A stretch of 34,240 nt of DNA from Bryobacteraceae bacterium (GTDB lineage: Bacteria > Acidobacteriota > Terriglobia > Bryobacterales > Bryobacteraceae). The notes under the pieces were generated by a model. The model did no database searches and was not told where the DNA came from. It saw only the letters and a program-made list of their open reading frames with translations. A program made the translations under genes and the position numbers. Where the stretch lies: NCBI GenBank assembly GCA_019187195.1, contig JABAQT010000083.1:23691-57930 (forward strand). The letters are read 5' to 3'. Positions within the stretch are counted from its first letter, which is position 1. Each line of letters begins with the position of its first letter. Below are positions 14,290 through 22,504 of this stretch, one piece after another.

Positions 14290-17200
14290 ATGATCAATCG
14301 ATTAAAGGTAAGCTCGCTGCTGCTGTTCTTGCTGTCAGCCGTCTGCCTATTTGGGCAGTCGACGACGCAGACAATCCAAGGCATTGTGACCGATACCACC
14401 GGCGCCAGCATCGCGGGCGCGAAAGTTACAGCAACCAACCAGGGTACGAACGTATCCCAGTCAACTACAACAAACGAGAGCGGAAACTACACTTTCCCGC
14501 TCGTCCCCGTCGGGGATTATACAGTCAAGTGCGAGGTTACGGGCTTCAAGACGGAGAGCGTCCGCAACATCCGCGTGGAGACCGCCGCGCAGGTCCGGCA
14601 GGACTTCAAGCTCACGGTGGGAAGCCTGTCCGAGTCCATTGAAGTGGTGGCCAGCGGCGTCGCCCTGCAGACGGAGAACGCCACCGTGGGCGCGGTGATC
14701 GAGAACCGGCGCATCGTGGAGTTGCCGCTGAACGGGCGCAACATGCAAGGGCTGGCGGTGCTGGTTCCGGGCGTGCAGTATGGAATCCGCACGGGAACCG
14801 GCGACGGGTCGGGTGGGTTTCCGATACCGGGTCAAGGATTCGCGGTGATTGCCAACGGGCAGCGGGAGACCAACCAGGTGGCATCGCTCGACGGCGTGGA
14901 CGCGAAAGATCCGCGGGTGCACACGATGGACTTTGTTCCGTCGATCGAGGCGATAGAAGAGTTCAAGATACAAACCAACGCCTACAACGCGGAGAACGGA
15001 TGGGGCGGGGGCGCGGTCGTTTCGGTGACGATGAAGTCGGGGACGAACGCGATCCACGGGGCGTTTTTCGACTTTCTGCGCAACGATAAGCTGGACGCGG
15101 AGAACTACTTTCTGAACTTCGAACTGGCTCCTGGGACGACGCGGCTGAAGAAGAACACGCTGCGGCAGAATCAGTTTGGTTTCGTGTTGAGCGGGCCGGT
15201 GCTGATACCGAAGCTGTACAACGGGAAGAACAAGACGTTCTGGGCGTTCAACTACGAGGCGCGGCGGACGAGGGAAGGGGTGGTATCGACGGTGAACTGG
15301 CCGATCGACCCGTTCCGGGAAGGCGACTTCAGCAGGCTGCAGAACGGGTACACGGCGAACGGGAGGTTCGTGGCTCCGACGCTGATTTGGGACCCGGACA
15401 CGGGGCAGCCGTTTGCGAACAACGTGATTCCGAAGTCGCGGCTGTTTCCGGGGTCGTTGAATGTGTTGAACCTGTATGTGCCGAAGGCGCAGTTTGTGCA
15501 GGAGGATCCGCTTGACTTCACGGCGCGGGCGGCGGTGCCGCAGCCCACGAACGTGAACACCTACTTTGCGCGGGTGGATCACAACTTCAGCGAGCGCGAC
15601 AGGGTGTTCGGGCGGCTGGCGTGGGATCGTTCAAACCTTACCAGCAATAACATCAACCCGAACCTGCCGGTGTTCCGGCACTCGTGGATCACGAACCTGG
15701 CGACGCAGTGGATACACACGTTCAGCGCGACGATGATCAACGAGGCGCGGTTCGGATTCAACATCACCAACGACCTGACGTCGAATCCGCGCACGGACAA
15801 CACGAGCTTCGACATGGACTCGCTGGGTGTCGGACTGTTCCGGATTCCGTCGGACGGGAACCGGAAACTGACGGCGCGCGAGCATGGCATACCGCAGTTC
15901 ACGGGACTGCCGTTCACGTTGCAGGAACTGACGAACGGGAACGGCTACGACAACATGAAGACGTACCAGTTCGGCGACCACTTTTCGATCTTCAAGGGGA
16001 AGCACAACCTGAAGATGGGAGCGGAGTATTACGGGCTGTGGATCGAGCGCGGGGCGGCGAACCTGGAAGAGGGGTTGTTAGGGTTCTCGGGGGCGCAGGC
16101 GGGCTACTCGCTGGCGTCGTTCCTGCTGGGGCGGCCGAACTCGACGCAGACGCCCGAGGGGATACCGCTGACGTTTCCGCACGCCAACCGGGCGGGAGCT
16201 TACATCAACGACGACTGGAAGGTGAGTTCCCGGCTGACGGTGAACCTGGGATTGCGGTATGACTACAACGGCTGGCCGATCGATTCGCACGGTCTGCAAC
16301 GGACTTTCGACATTCCGGGGTTGGGGGCGGATATCGGACGCGGAGGCGGATACAAGACGCCTGACGGCGCGATTATCCCGTCGGTGTTTCCGGGCGCGCT
16401 GGGAGAGGCGGGGGCTTTGAAACTGGCGCGGCAGCAGCGTTTTCGCTTCCTGATGCCGCGCGTGGGAATCGCTTTCCGTCCGACGGACAAGTGGGTGATC
16501 CGCACGGGGGCGGGGTGGTTCGACAACCTGCAGCACCAGAACACGTACACGATTTTCAACCTGATGCCGCCGAAGGCGGGCAGCCAGGTGTATCTGACGT
16601 CGATGCGAGTGGCGCAGACGGTGCCCGTGCTTGGCTCGAACGGGCAGAACTTCAATGTTTCGACACAGACGTACGTGCCTGGTTCGAACGTGTTGACGCT
16701 GAGCGATCCATTTCTCACGCAGGGTGGAGGCAGCCGGGTGATCCGTCCGATCGACGTGGTCTACCTGCCGCCGGACTACAAGGACGGGCAGGTATGGAAG
16801 TGGAGCTTCGACGTACAGCGCGAACTGCCGTCCAACATGGTGCTCTCGGTGGGCTATGCCGGCAGCAAGGGCGCCAATGTGGGGAATAGCGTGATCAACT
16901 GGAACGATCCCGTACGCCCGGCGCAGACATTCCTGCAATCGAACCGGCCGTATCCGTCGTTCCATGACCCCGCCACCCCGAACCTGGGGATACAGGCGAC
17001 GGGGCGCATCCGGTACATCGATTCGTTTGGCGAATCGTTCTATCACGGGCTGCAGACGACGCTGAACAAGAGGGCCTCGAAGGGGCTGACCTTCGGCGTG
17101 TCGTACACGTACAGCAAGTCGCATGGAGACGGTGAGAACGGCGGACAGGAAGGAGCATCGCTCCAGAATCCCCGCGACCGGCGCGGATCGAGGGGGGTGT

Positions 17201-17778
17201 TCTCGTTCGACCAGACGCACCGGCTGTCGGCGAACTGGGTGTACGAACTGCCGGGGCAGAACATCAGGAACGCATCGCGGTGGGTCATCGGCGGATGGCA
17301 GTTCAACGGTATTCTGAGCGTGGCCTCGGGTTTTCCGTTCACGATCACGCAGGGTGCGGGGGATTTGGCGCTACCCAACGGGGCGGTGCGTCCGGATGTG
17401 ATCAGCGATCCGAAGCTGGACAATCCGACGCGGAAGTTGTGGTACAACCCACAGGCATTCCAGCGGGTGACGTGCCAGATCAACTCGCGGCCTGACCTGT
17501 GCCACCTGGGCAGCAACGGGGTGGGCAGTCTGCGCGGACCTGGCGAGCGGCGCATCGATTTCTCGATGTACAAGAACTTTGCGCTGTCGGAGAGGTTCAA
17601 GCTGCAGTTCCGGTGGGAGGCGTTCAACGCCACGAACACGCCGTGGTTCAACAACCCGGGCGGAATCAGCTTCTCGAACGCGAATCAGATTACGCCCAAC
17701 GGGACCCGTGACGGCGAAATCCGCAGCATAAGGAATCCGATGCGGCGGATGCAGTTCGGTTTGAAACTGTTGTTCTGA
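14290..17778 (+). CDS. Oar-like TonB-dependent-receptor-family outer membrane protein, copy 1
   Basis: The 1162-residue protein has a signal peptide (INRLKVSSLLLFLLSAVCLFGQ). A carboxypeptidase-regulatory-like beta-sandwich follows (about 28-115: IQGIVTDTTGASIAGAKVTATN, SGNYTFPLVPVGDYTVKCE). Next is a plug-like region (ENRRIVELPLNGRNMQGLAVLVPGV, about 140-165) and a long beta-barrel of about 800 residues ending RRMQFGLKLLF, with the C-terminal Phe of outer-membrane barrels. The family is massively expanded in Solibacter-type Acidobacteriota and is thought to import large or complexed nutrients; no TonB box is evident. AGGGG at 14277-14281 precedes the ATG at 14290. It has its own promoter and terminator. 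The next gene is a near-identical copy. Confidence 0.9.
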   Translation: MINRLKVSSLLLFLLSAVCLFGQSTTQTIQGIVTDTTGASIAGAKVTATNQGTNVSQSTTTNESGNYTFPLVPVGDYTVKCEVTGFKTESVRNIRVETAAQVRQDFKLTVGSLSESIEVVASGVALQTENATVGAVIENRRIVELPLNGRNMQGLAVLVPGVQYGIRTGTGDGSGGFPIPGQGFAVIANGQRETNQVASLDGVDAKDPRVHTMDFVPSIEAIEEFKIQTNAYNAENGWGGGAVVSVTMKSGTNAIHGAFFDFLRNDKLDAENYFLNFELAPGTTRLKKNTLRQNQFGFVLSGPVLIPKLYNGKNKTFWAFNYEARRTREGVVSTVNWPIDPFREGDFSRLQNGYTANGRFVAPTLIWDPDTGQPFANNVIPKSRLFPGSLNVLNLYVPKAQFVQEDPLDFTARAAVPQPTNVNTYFARVDHNFSERDRVFGRLAWDRSNLTSNNINPNLPVFRHSWITNLATQWIHTFSATMINEARFGFNITNDLTSNPRTDNTSFDMDSLGVGLFRIPSDGNRKLTAREHGIPQFTGLPFTLQELTNGNGYDNMKTYQFGDHFSIFKGKHNLKMGAEYYGLWIERGAANLEEGLLGFSGAQAGYSLASFLLGRPNSTQTPEGIPLTFPHANRAGAYINDDWKVSSRLTVNLGLRYDYNGWPIDSHGLQRTFDIPGLGADIGRGGGYKTPDGAIIPSVFPGALGEAGALKLARQQRFRFLMPRVGIAFRPTDKWVIRTGAGWFDNLQHQNTYTIFNLMPPKAGSQVYLTSMRVAQTVPVLGSNGQNFNVSTQTYVPGSNVLTLSDPFLTQGGGSRVIRPIDVVYLPPDYKDGQVWKWSFDVQRELPSNMVLSVGYAGSKGANVGNSVINWNDPVRPAQTFLQSNRPYPSFHDPATPNLGIQATGRIRYIDSFGESFYHGLQTTLNKRASKGLTFGVSYTYSKSHGDGENGGQEGASLQNPRDRRGSRGVFSFDQTHRLSANWVYELPGQNIRNASRWVIGGWQFNGILSVASGFPFTITQGAGDLALPNGAVRPDVISDPKLDNPTRKLWYNPQAFQRVTCQINSRPDLCHLGSNGVGSLRGPGERRIDFSMYKNFALSERFKLQFRWEAFNATNTPWFNNPGGISFSNANQITPNGTRDGEIRSIRNPMRRMQFGLKLLF

Positions 17779-17797
17779 AGCAGACAACAATCCGTGC

Positions 17798-17830
17798 AAA
17801 AAAGGCGGCGCTCCGGCGCCGCCTTTTTTT
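17798..17830 (+). terminator. Rho-independent terminator of receptor copy 1
   Basis: An A-run, then GGCGGCGC (stem), TCCG loop, GCGCCGCC, then seven Ts at the 3' side. The 8-bp GC stem with its T-tract 20 bases after the stop is a textbook intrinsic terminator; the A-run makes it work on either strand. Confidence 0.9.
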
Positions 17831-18217
17831 GTGTGTGCGTGGCTTGGCGCGCACCCCAGGCTCTTCGGTCCAACCGGGCCATGACGGCAGTTGAAGAGTG
17901 GACGAGACGGCAGCGGAAGCGGGGAGCGGGAAAGACCTTGCCGTGAAAACGGCAAGCTTCCGGCATTTGGCGATCGCCCTGGCCGATGCGATTCCGGTTT
18001 AGCGTGGCCGGGCACGGCTGGCGCATTCGGGAGACTTGGCGGCGACCGCCGATGCGACTAACCGGTTTGTGACAACATATATTACTCATAATCGTTACTC
18101 AATTTTACTCTCACATCACATGTCATTCCCCGCACCCTTCTTTCGGCGTCATATCTGACTAACTGGAAACAGCTTTAAACGCATATCATTAGCGGGTTAT
18201 CGTTTTCGCGATTCATC
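17831..18217. other. Spacer between receptor copies, rich in potential RNA hairpins, then AT-rich
   Basis: No convincing ORF. 17937-17956 can form an 8-bp hairpin capped by GAAA (CTTGCCGT/ACGGCAAG). GGCGATCGCC (17969-17978) is a 10-bp palindrome. Between about 17995 and 18066, CCGGTTTAG and CTAACCGG can close a junction. That junction holds a GGCCG/CGGCT-type hairpin and a CGCAT/ATGCG stem capped by GGCGG-CGA-CCGCC. After 18066 the DNA becomes AT-rich up to the copy 2 promoter. This could be an unrecognised small RNA or leader, but GC-rich DNA also pairs by chance. Confidence 0.35.
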
Positions 18218-18246
18218 TTGACATTTCACTGTCATTCTTCTAAAGT
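18218..18246 (+). promoter_or_regulatory. Sigma-70-like promoter of receptor copy 2
   Basis: TTGACA (18218-18223), a 17-bp spacer and TAAAGT (18241-18246). Homology with copy 1 continues through TCTAAAGTTCTT and AATCCTGTTT and, more weakly, about 30 bp upstream (ATTA-CG and TTATCG blocks). The -35 is a perfect consensus here against TTGACT in copy 1, so copy 2 could be the stronger promoter. Confidence 0.68.
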
Positions 18247-18293
18247 TCTTACAATCCTGTTTCTGAATCTAAGATCCTTGGGGTTAGAAATTG

Positions 18294-21200
18294 ATGAATT
18301 ATCGATCTTGTGTCACTCTGTCCGCTCTGTTGCTGTCAGCCGTCTGCCTATTTGGGCAGTCGACTACGCAGACAATCCAAGGTATTGTGACCGATACCAC
18401 CGGCGCCAGCATCGCGGGCGCGAAAGTTACAGCAACCAACCAGGGTACGAACGTATCCCAGTCAACAACAACAAACGACAGCGGAAACTACACTTTCCCG
18501 CTCGTCCCCGTCGGGGATTATACGGTCAAGTGCGAGGTTACGGGCTTCAAGACGGAGAGCGTCCGCAACATCCGCGTGGAGACCGCCGCGCAGGTCCGGC
18601 AGGACTTCAAGCTCACGGTGGGAAGCCTGTCCGAGTCCATTGAAGTGGTGGCCAGCGGCGTCGCCCTGCAGACGGAGAACGCCACCGTGGGCGCGGTGAT
18701 CGAGAACCGGCGCATCGTGGAGTTGCCGCTGAACGGGCGCAACATGCAAGGGCTGGCGGTGCTGGTTCCGGGCGTGCAGTATGGAATCCGCACGGGAACC
18801 GGCGACGGGTCGGGTGGGTTTCCGATACCGGGTCAAGGATTCGCGGTGATTGCCAACGGGCAGCGGGAGACCAACCAGGTGGCATCGCTCGACGGCGTGG
18901 ACGCGAAAGATCCGCGGGTGCACACGATGGACTTTGTTCCGTCGATCGAGGCGATAGAAGAGTTCAAGATACAAACCAACGCCTACAACGCGGAGAACGG
19001 ATGGGGCGGGGGCGCGGTCGTTTCGGTGACGATGAAGTCGGGGACGAACGCGATCCACGGGGCGTTTTTCGACTTTCTGCGCAACGATAAGCTGGACGCG
19101 GAGAACTACTTTCTGAACTTCGAACTGGCTCCTGGGACGACGCGGCTGAAGAAGAACACGCTGCGGCAGAATCAGTTTGGTTTCGTGTTGAGCGGGCCGG
19201 TGCTGATACCGAAGCTGTACAACGGGAAGAACAAGACGTTCTGGGCGTTCAACTACGAGGCGCGGCGGACGAGGGAAGGGGTGGTATCGACGGTGAACTG
19301 GCCGATCGACCCGTTCCGGGAAGGCGACTTCAGCAGGCTGCAGAACGGGTACACGGCGAACGGGAGGTTCGTGGCTCCGACGCTGATTTGGGACCCGGAC
19401 ACGGGGCAGCCGTTTGCGAACAACGTGATTCCGAAGTCGCGGCTGTTTCCGGGGTCGTTGAATGTGTTGAACCTGTATGTGCCGAAGGCGCAGTTTGTGC
19501 AGGAGGATCCGCTTGACTTCACGGCGCGGGCGGCGGTGCCGCAGCCCACGAACGTGAACACCTACTTTGCGCGGGTGGATCACAACTTCAGCGAGCGCGA
19601 CAGGGTGTTCGGGCGGCTGGCGTGGGATCGTTCAAACCTTACCAGCAATAACATCAACCCGAACCTGCCGGTGTTCCGGCACTCGTGGATCACGAACCTG
19701 GCGACGCAGTGGATACACACGTTCAGCGCGACGATGATCAACGAGGCGCGGTTCGGATTCAACATCACCAACGACCTGACGTCGAATCCGCGCACGGACA
19801 ACACGAGCTTCGACATGGACTCGCTGGGTGTCGGACTGTTCCGGATTCCGTCGGACGGGAACCGGAAACTGACGGCGCGCGAGCATGGCATACCGCAGTT
19901 CACGGGACTGCCGTTCACGTTGCAGGAACTGACGAACGGGAACGGCTACGACAACATGAAGACGTACCAGTTCGGCGACCACTTTTCGATCTTCAAGGGG
20001 AAGCACAACCTGAAGATGGGAGCGGAGTATTACGGGCTGTGGATCGAGCGCGGGGCGGCGAACCTGGAAGAGGGGTTGTTAGGGTTCTCGGGGGCGCAGG
20101 CGGGCTACTCGCTGGCGTCGTTCCTGCTGGGGCGGCCGAACTCGACGCAGACGCCCGAGGGGATACCGCTGACGTTTCCGCACGCCAACCGGGCGGGAGC
20201 TTACATCAACGACGACTGGAAGGTGAGTTCCCGGCTGACGGTGAACCTGGGATTGCGGTATGACTACAACGGCTGGCCGATCGATTCGCACGGTCTGCAA
20301 CGGACTTTCGACATTCCGGGGTTGGGGGCGGATATCGGACGCGGAGGCGGATACAAGACGCCTGACGGCGCGATTATCCCGTCGGTGTTTCCGGGCGCGC
20401 TGGGAGAGGCGGGGGCTTTGAAACTGGCGCGGCAGCAGCGTTTTCGCTTCCTGATGCCGCGCGTGGGAATCGCTTTCCGTCCGACGGACAAGTGGGTGAT
20501 CCGCACGGGGGCGGGGTGGTTCGACAACCTGCAGCACCAGAACACGTACACGATTTTCAACCTGATGCCGCCGAAGGCGGGCAGCCAGGTGTATCTGACG
20601 TCGATGCGAGTGGCGCAGACGGTGCCCGTGCTTGGCTCGAACGGGCAGAACTTCAATGTTTCGACACAGACGTACGTGCCTGGTTCGAACGTGTTGACGC
20701 TGAGCGATCCATTTCTCACGCAGGGTGGAGGCAGCCGGGTGATCCGTCCGATCGACGTGGTCTACCTGCCGCCGGACTACAAGGACGGGCAGGTATGGAA
20801 GTGGAGCTTCGACGTACAGCGCGAACTGCCGTCCAACATGGTGCTCTCGGTGGGCTATGCCGGCAGCAAGGGCGCCAATGTGGGGAATAGCGTGATCAAC
20901 TGGAACGATCCCGTACGCCCGGCGCAGACATTCCTGCAATCGAACCGGCCGTATCCGTCGTTCCATGACCCCGCCACCCCGAACCTGGGGATACAGGCGA
21001 CGGGGCGCATCCGGTACATCGATTCGTTTGGCGAATCGTTCTATCACGGGCTGCAGACGACGCTGAACAAGAGGGCCTCGAAGGGGCTGACCTTCGGCGT
21101 GTCGTACACGTACAGCAAGTCGCATGGAGACGGTGAGAACGGCGGACAGGAAGGAGCATCGCTCCAGAATCCCCGCGACCGGCGCGGATCGAGGGGGGTG

Positions 21201-21779
21201 TTCTCGTTCGACCAGACGCACCGGCTGTCGGCGAACTGGGTGTACGAACTGCCGGGGCAGAACATCAGGAACGCATCGCGGTGGGTCATCGGCGGATGGC
21301 AGTTCAACGGTATTCTGAGCGTGGCCTCGGGTTTTCCGTTCACGATCACGCAGGGTGCGGGGGATTTGGCGCTACCCAACGGGGCGGTGCGTCCGGATGT
21401 GATCAGCGATCCGAAGCTGGACAATCCGACGCGGAAGTTGTGGTACAACCCACAGGCATTCCAGCGGGTGACGTGCCAGATCAACTCGCGGCCTGACCTG
21501 TGCCACCTGGGCAGCAACGGGGTGGGCAGTCTGCGCGGACCTGGCGAGCGGCGCATCGATTTCTCGATGTACAAGAACTTTGCGCTGTCGGAGAGGTTCA
21601 AACTGCAGTTCCGGTGGGAGGCGTTCAACGCCACGAACACGCCGTGGTTCAACAACCCGGGCGGAATCAGCTTCTCGAACGCGAACCAGATTACGCCGGA
21701 CGGACCGCGTAACGGCGAAATCCGCAGCATAAGGAATCCGATGCGGCGGATGCAGTTCGGTTTGAAACTGTTGTTCTGA
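18294..21779 (+). CDS. Oar-like TonB-dependent-receptor-family outer membrane protein, copy 2
   Basis: The 1161-residue protein has the same carboxypeptidase-regulatory-like domain, plug-like region and C-terminal barrel as copy 1. The mature sequences differ at only a few positions: an E/D change near residue 70 (TNESG versus TNDSG) and a cluster near the C-terminus (ITPNGTRDGE versus ITPDGPRNGE). The signal peptide differs completely up to LLLSAVCLFGQ. The ATG at 18294 is preferred over the TTG at 18291; GGGG at 18279-18282 is the only ribosome-binding hint and is weak. An own promoter and a separate hairpin after the stop indicate independent transcription. Confidence 0.9.
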   Translation: MNYRSCVTLSALLLSAVCLFGQSTTQTIQGIVTDTTGASIAGAKVTATNQGTNVSQSTTTNDSGNYTFPLVPVGDYTVKCEVTGFKTESVRNIRVETAAQVRQDFKLTVGSLSESIEVVASGVALQTENATVGAVIENRRIVELPLNGRNMQGLAVLVPGVQYGIRTGTGDGSGGFPIPGQGFAVIANGQRETNQVASLDGVDAKDPRVHTMDFVPSIEAIEEFKIQTNAYNAENGWGGGAVVSVTMKSGTNAIHGAFFDFLRNDKLDAENYFLNFELAPGTTRLKKNTLRQNQFGFVLSGPVLIPKLYNGKNKTFWAFNYEARRTREGVVSTVNWPIDPFREGDFSRLQNGYTANGRFVAPTLIWDPDTGQPFANNVIPKSRLFPGSLNVLNLYVPKAQFVQEDPLDFTARAAVPQPTNVNTYFARVDHNFSERDRVFGRLAWDRSNLTSNNINPNLPVFRHSWITNLATQWIHTFSATMINEARFGFNITNDLTSNPRTDNTSFDMDSLGVGLFRIPSDGNRKLTAREHGIPQFTGLPFTLQELTNGNGYDNMKTYQFGDHFSIFKGKHNLKMGAEYYGLWIERGAANLEEGLLGFSGAQAGYSLASFLLGRPNSTQTPEGIPLTFPHANRAGAYINDDWKVSSRLTVNLGLRYDYNGWPIDSHGLQRTFDIPGLGADIGRGGGYKTPDGAIIPSVFPGALGEAGALKLARQQRFRFLMPRVGIAFRPTDKWVIRTGAGWFDNLQHQNTYTIFNLMPPKAGSQVYLTSMRVAQTVPVLGSNGQNFNVSTQTYVPGSNVLTLSDPFLTQGGGSRVIRPIDVVYLPPDYKDGQVWKWSFDVQRELPSNMVLSVGYAGSKGANVGNSVINWNDPVRPAQTFLQSNRPYPSFHDPATPNLGIQATGRIRYIDSFGESFYHGLQTTLNKRASKGLTFGVSYTYSKSHGDGENGGQEGASLQNPRDRRGSRGVFSFDQTHRLSANWVYELPGQNIRNASRWVIGGWQFNGILSVASGFPFTITQGAGDLALPNGAVRPDVISDPKLDNPTRKLWYNPQAFQRVTCQINSRPDLCHLGSNGVGSLRGPGERRIDFSMYKNFALSERFKLQFRWEAFNATNTPWFNNPGGISFSNANQITPDGPRNGEIRSIRNPMRRMQFGLKLLF

Positions 21780-21802
21780 AGCAGACAACAATCGGTGTGA
21801 CG

Positions 21803-21826
21803 GAGGCGGCGCCGCGGCGCCGCCTC
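21803..21826. terminator. 24-bp perfect GC palindrome after receptor copy 2
   Basis: The arms GAGGCGGCGCCG and its exact complement meet at 21814/21815, giving a 10-bp stem with a CGCG loop. It occupies the terminator position of copy 1 but has lost the A- and T-runs, being followed by TCTTC. It lies between converging genes (receptor copy 2 and the YkgJ-family gene) and may act on both. Confidence 0.7.
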
Positions 21827-21829
21827 TCT

Positions 21830-22504
21830 TCATATGGAGACAGGGTCGAGAGGTTCCTTAAGCGCGAAGGCGATCACGGTCCGCCCCGGACTACCGCCCC
21901 GGCCGATGAATTCCGCGAAGACGGCCTCTCCGCTCTCCCTGGTATCAATATCCACGCGGAACTCTTCGATCTGCTCAGGGGTGGCGTCCGTGTAGTTGAG
22001 CGGGCAGTGTGGAAGTTCCGCGCCGTCGAGACGGACGGCGGGTCCATAGGTGCGGCAAGCCGAGGGGCGGTAAGCGTAAAGCTCGCAGCGCCCCGATTCG
22101 AGATCGAGCGCGGGGCAGGGCAGGGTTTGAAACCGCGGCTCGAAGAGGACCTCGTCCGCGAGGTTTTCCGTGAGCAGGCCGCTTGAAGCATCGCCGGGGT
22201 AGCCGAGTTGCCGAAGCAAGGCGGCAGATTCGATGGCGCGCCTTCGTATGGCCGTAGCCTTCGCGATGTCCAGGAGACGGAGTCCCTCGCGCAACCGCTC
22301 CGCGTCGAGCAGGGTGATCGGGAACGGGCCGATGCAGCATCCAAAGCATGCGGCCTGGCAGCGCAGGTGTTCCCGAGCGCGCCGCCGCGCCTCTTCGAGG
22401 GCGGAATCGAGGATCCGGAGGAACCGTTCGTCAGTTCTTACGGGTAAGCTCCCGGGCTCCTTCCTTAACGCCCTTCCCGACTGTCTTGGAACTCTTGACG
22501 ACAC
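21830..22504 (-). CDS. YkgJ-family cysteine-cluster protein
   Basis: The protein carries the YkgJ/zinc- or iron-chelating cysteine pattern: CxxxCFGCCIGPFPI, then LPCPALDLESGRCELYAYRPSACRTYG (about 27 residues) and HCPLN, eight cysteines in all. Family members are thought to bind a metal or iron-sulfur cluster, but their reaction is unknown. The start is uncertain. The frame runs open to 22582 but overlaps the upstream gene. No ATG, GTG or TTG lies between that gene's stop (22431) and the first cysteine motif. A GTG at 22504 with GGGAGG upstream gives 224 residues and a 74-bp overlap; a rare start near 22440 is the alternative. It is last in the minus-strand run that begins at dut. Confidence 0.75.
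   Translation of the reverse strand: MSSRVPRQSGRALRKEPGSLPVRTDERFLRILDSALEEARRRAREHLRCQAACFGCCIGPFPITLLDAERLREGLRLLDIAKATAIRRRAIESAALLRQLGYPGDASSGLLTENLADEVLFEPRFQTLPCPALDLESGRCELYAYRPSACRTYGPAVRLDGAELPHCPLNYTDATPEQIEEFRVDIDTRESGEAVFAEFIGRGGSPGRTVIAFALKEPLDPVSI

Larger units (their letters stand above)
14331..21779 (+). repeat. Tandem duplication: two ~3.45-kb direct copies, offset 4001 bp
   Basis: Bases 14331-17778 and 18332-21779 align without gaps at a 4001-bp offset. I find about five substitutions near the 5' end (before about 14525) and about ten near the 3' end (after about 17599). I find none in the roughly 3.07 kb between, where translations in several frames on both strands agree exactly. 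The 15-20 codons before the shared block encode unrelated-looking signal peptides. No insertion sequence or flanking short repeat is seen. Confidence 0.93.

Noticed and set aside
16078..17220. 380-codon minus-strand frame inside the receptor gene, repeated at 20079-21221
   Set aside because: It is identical in both copies only because the DNA is; Arg/His/Val-rich antisense composition and no initiation signal.
14290..21779. Transposon or phage origin of the receptor duplication
   Set aside because: No transposase, terminal inverted repeat, target-site duplication or integrase was seen; homologous tandem duplication explains it better.
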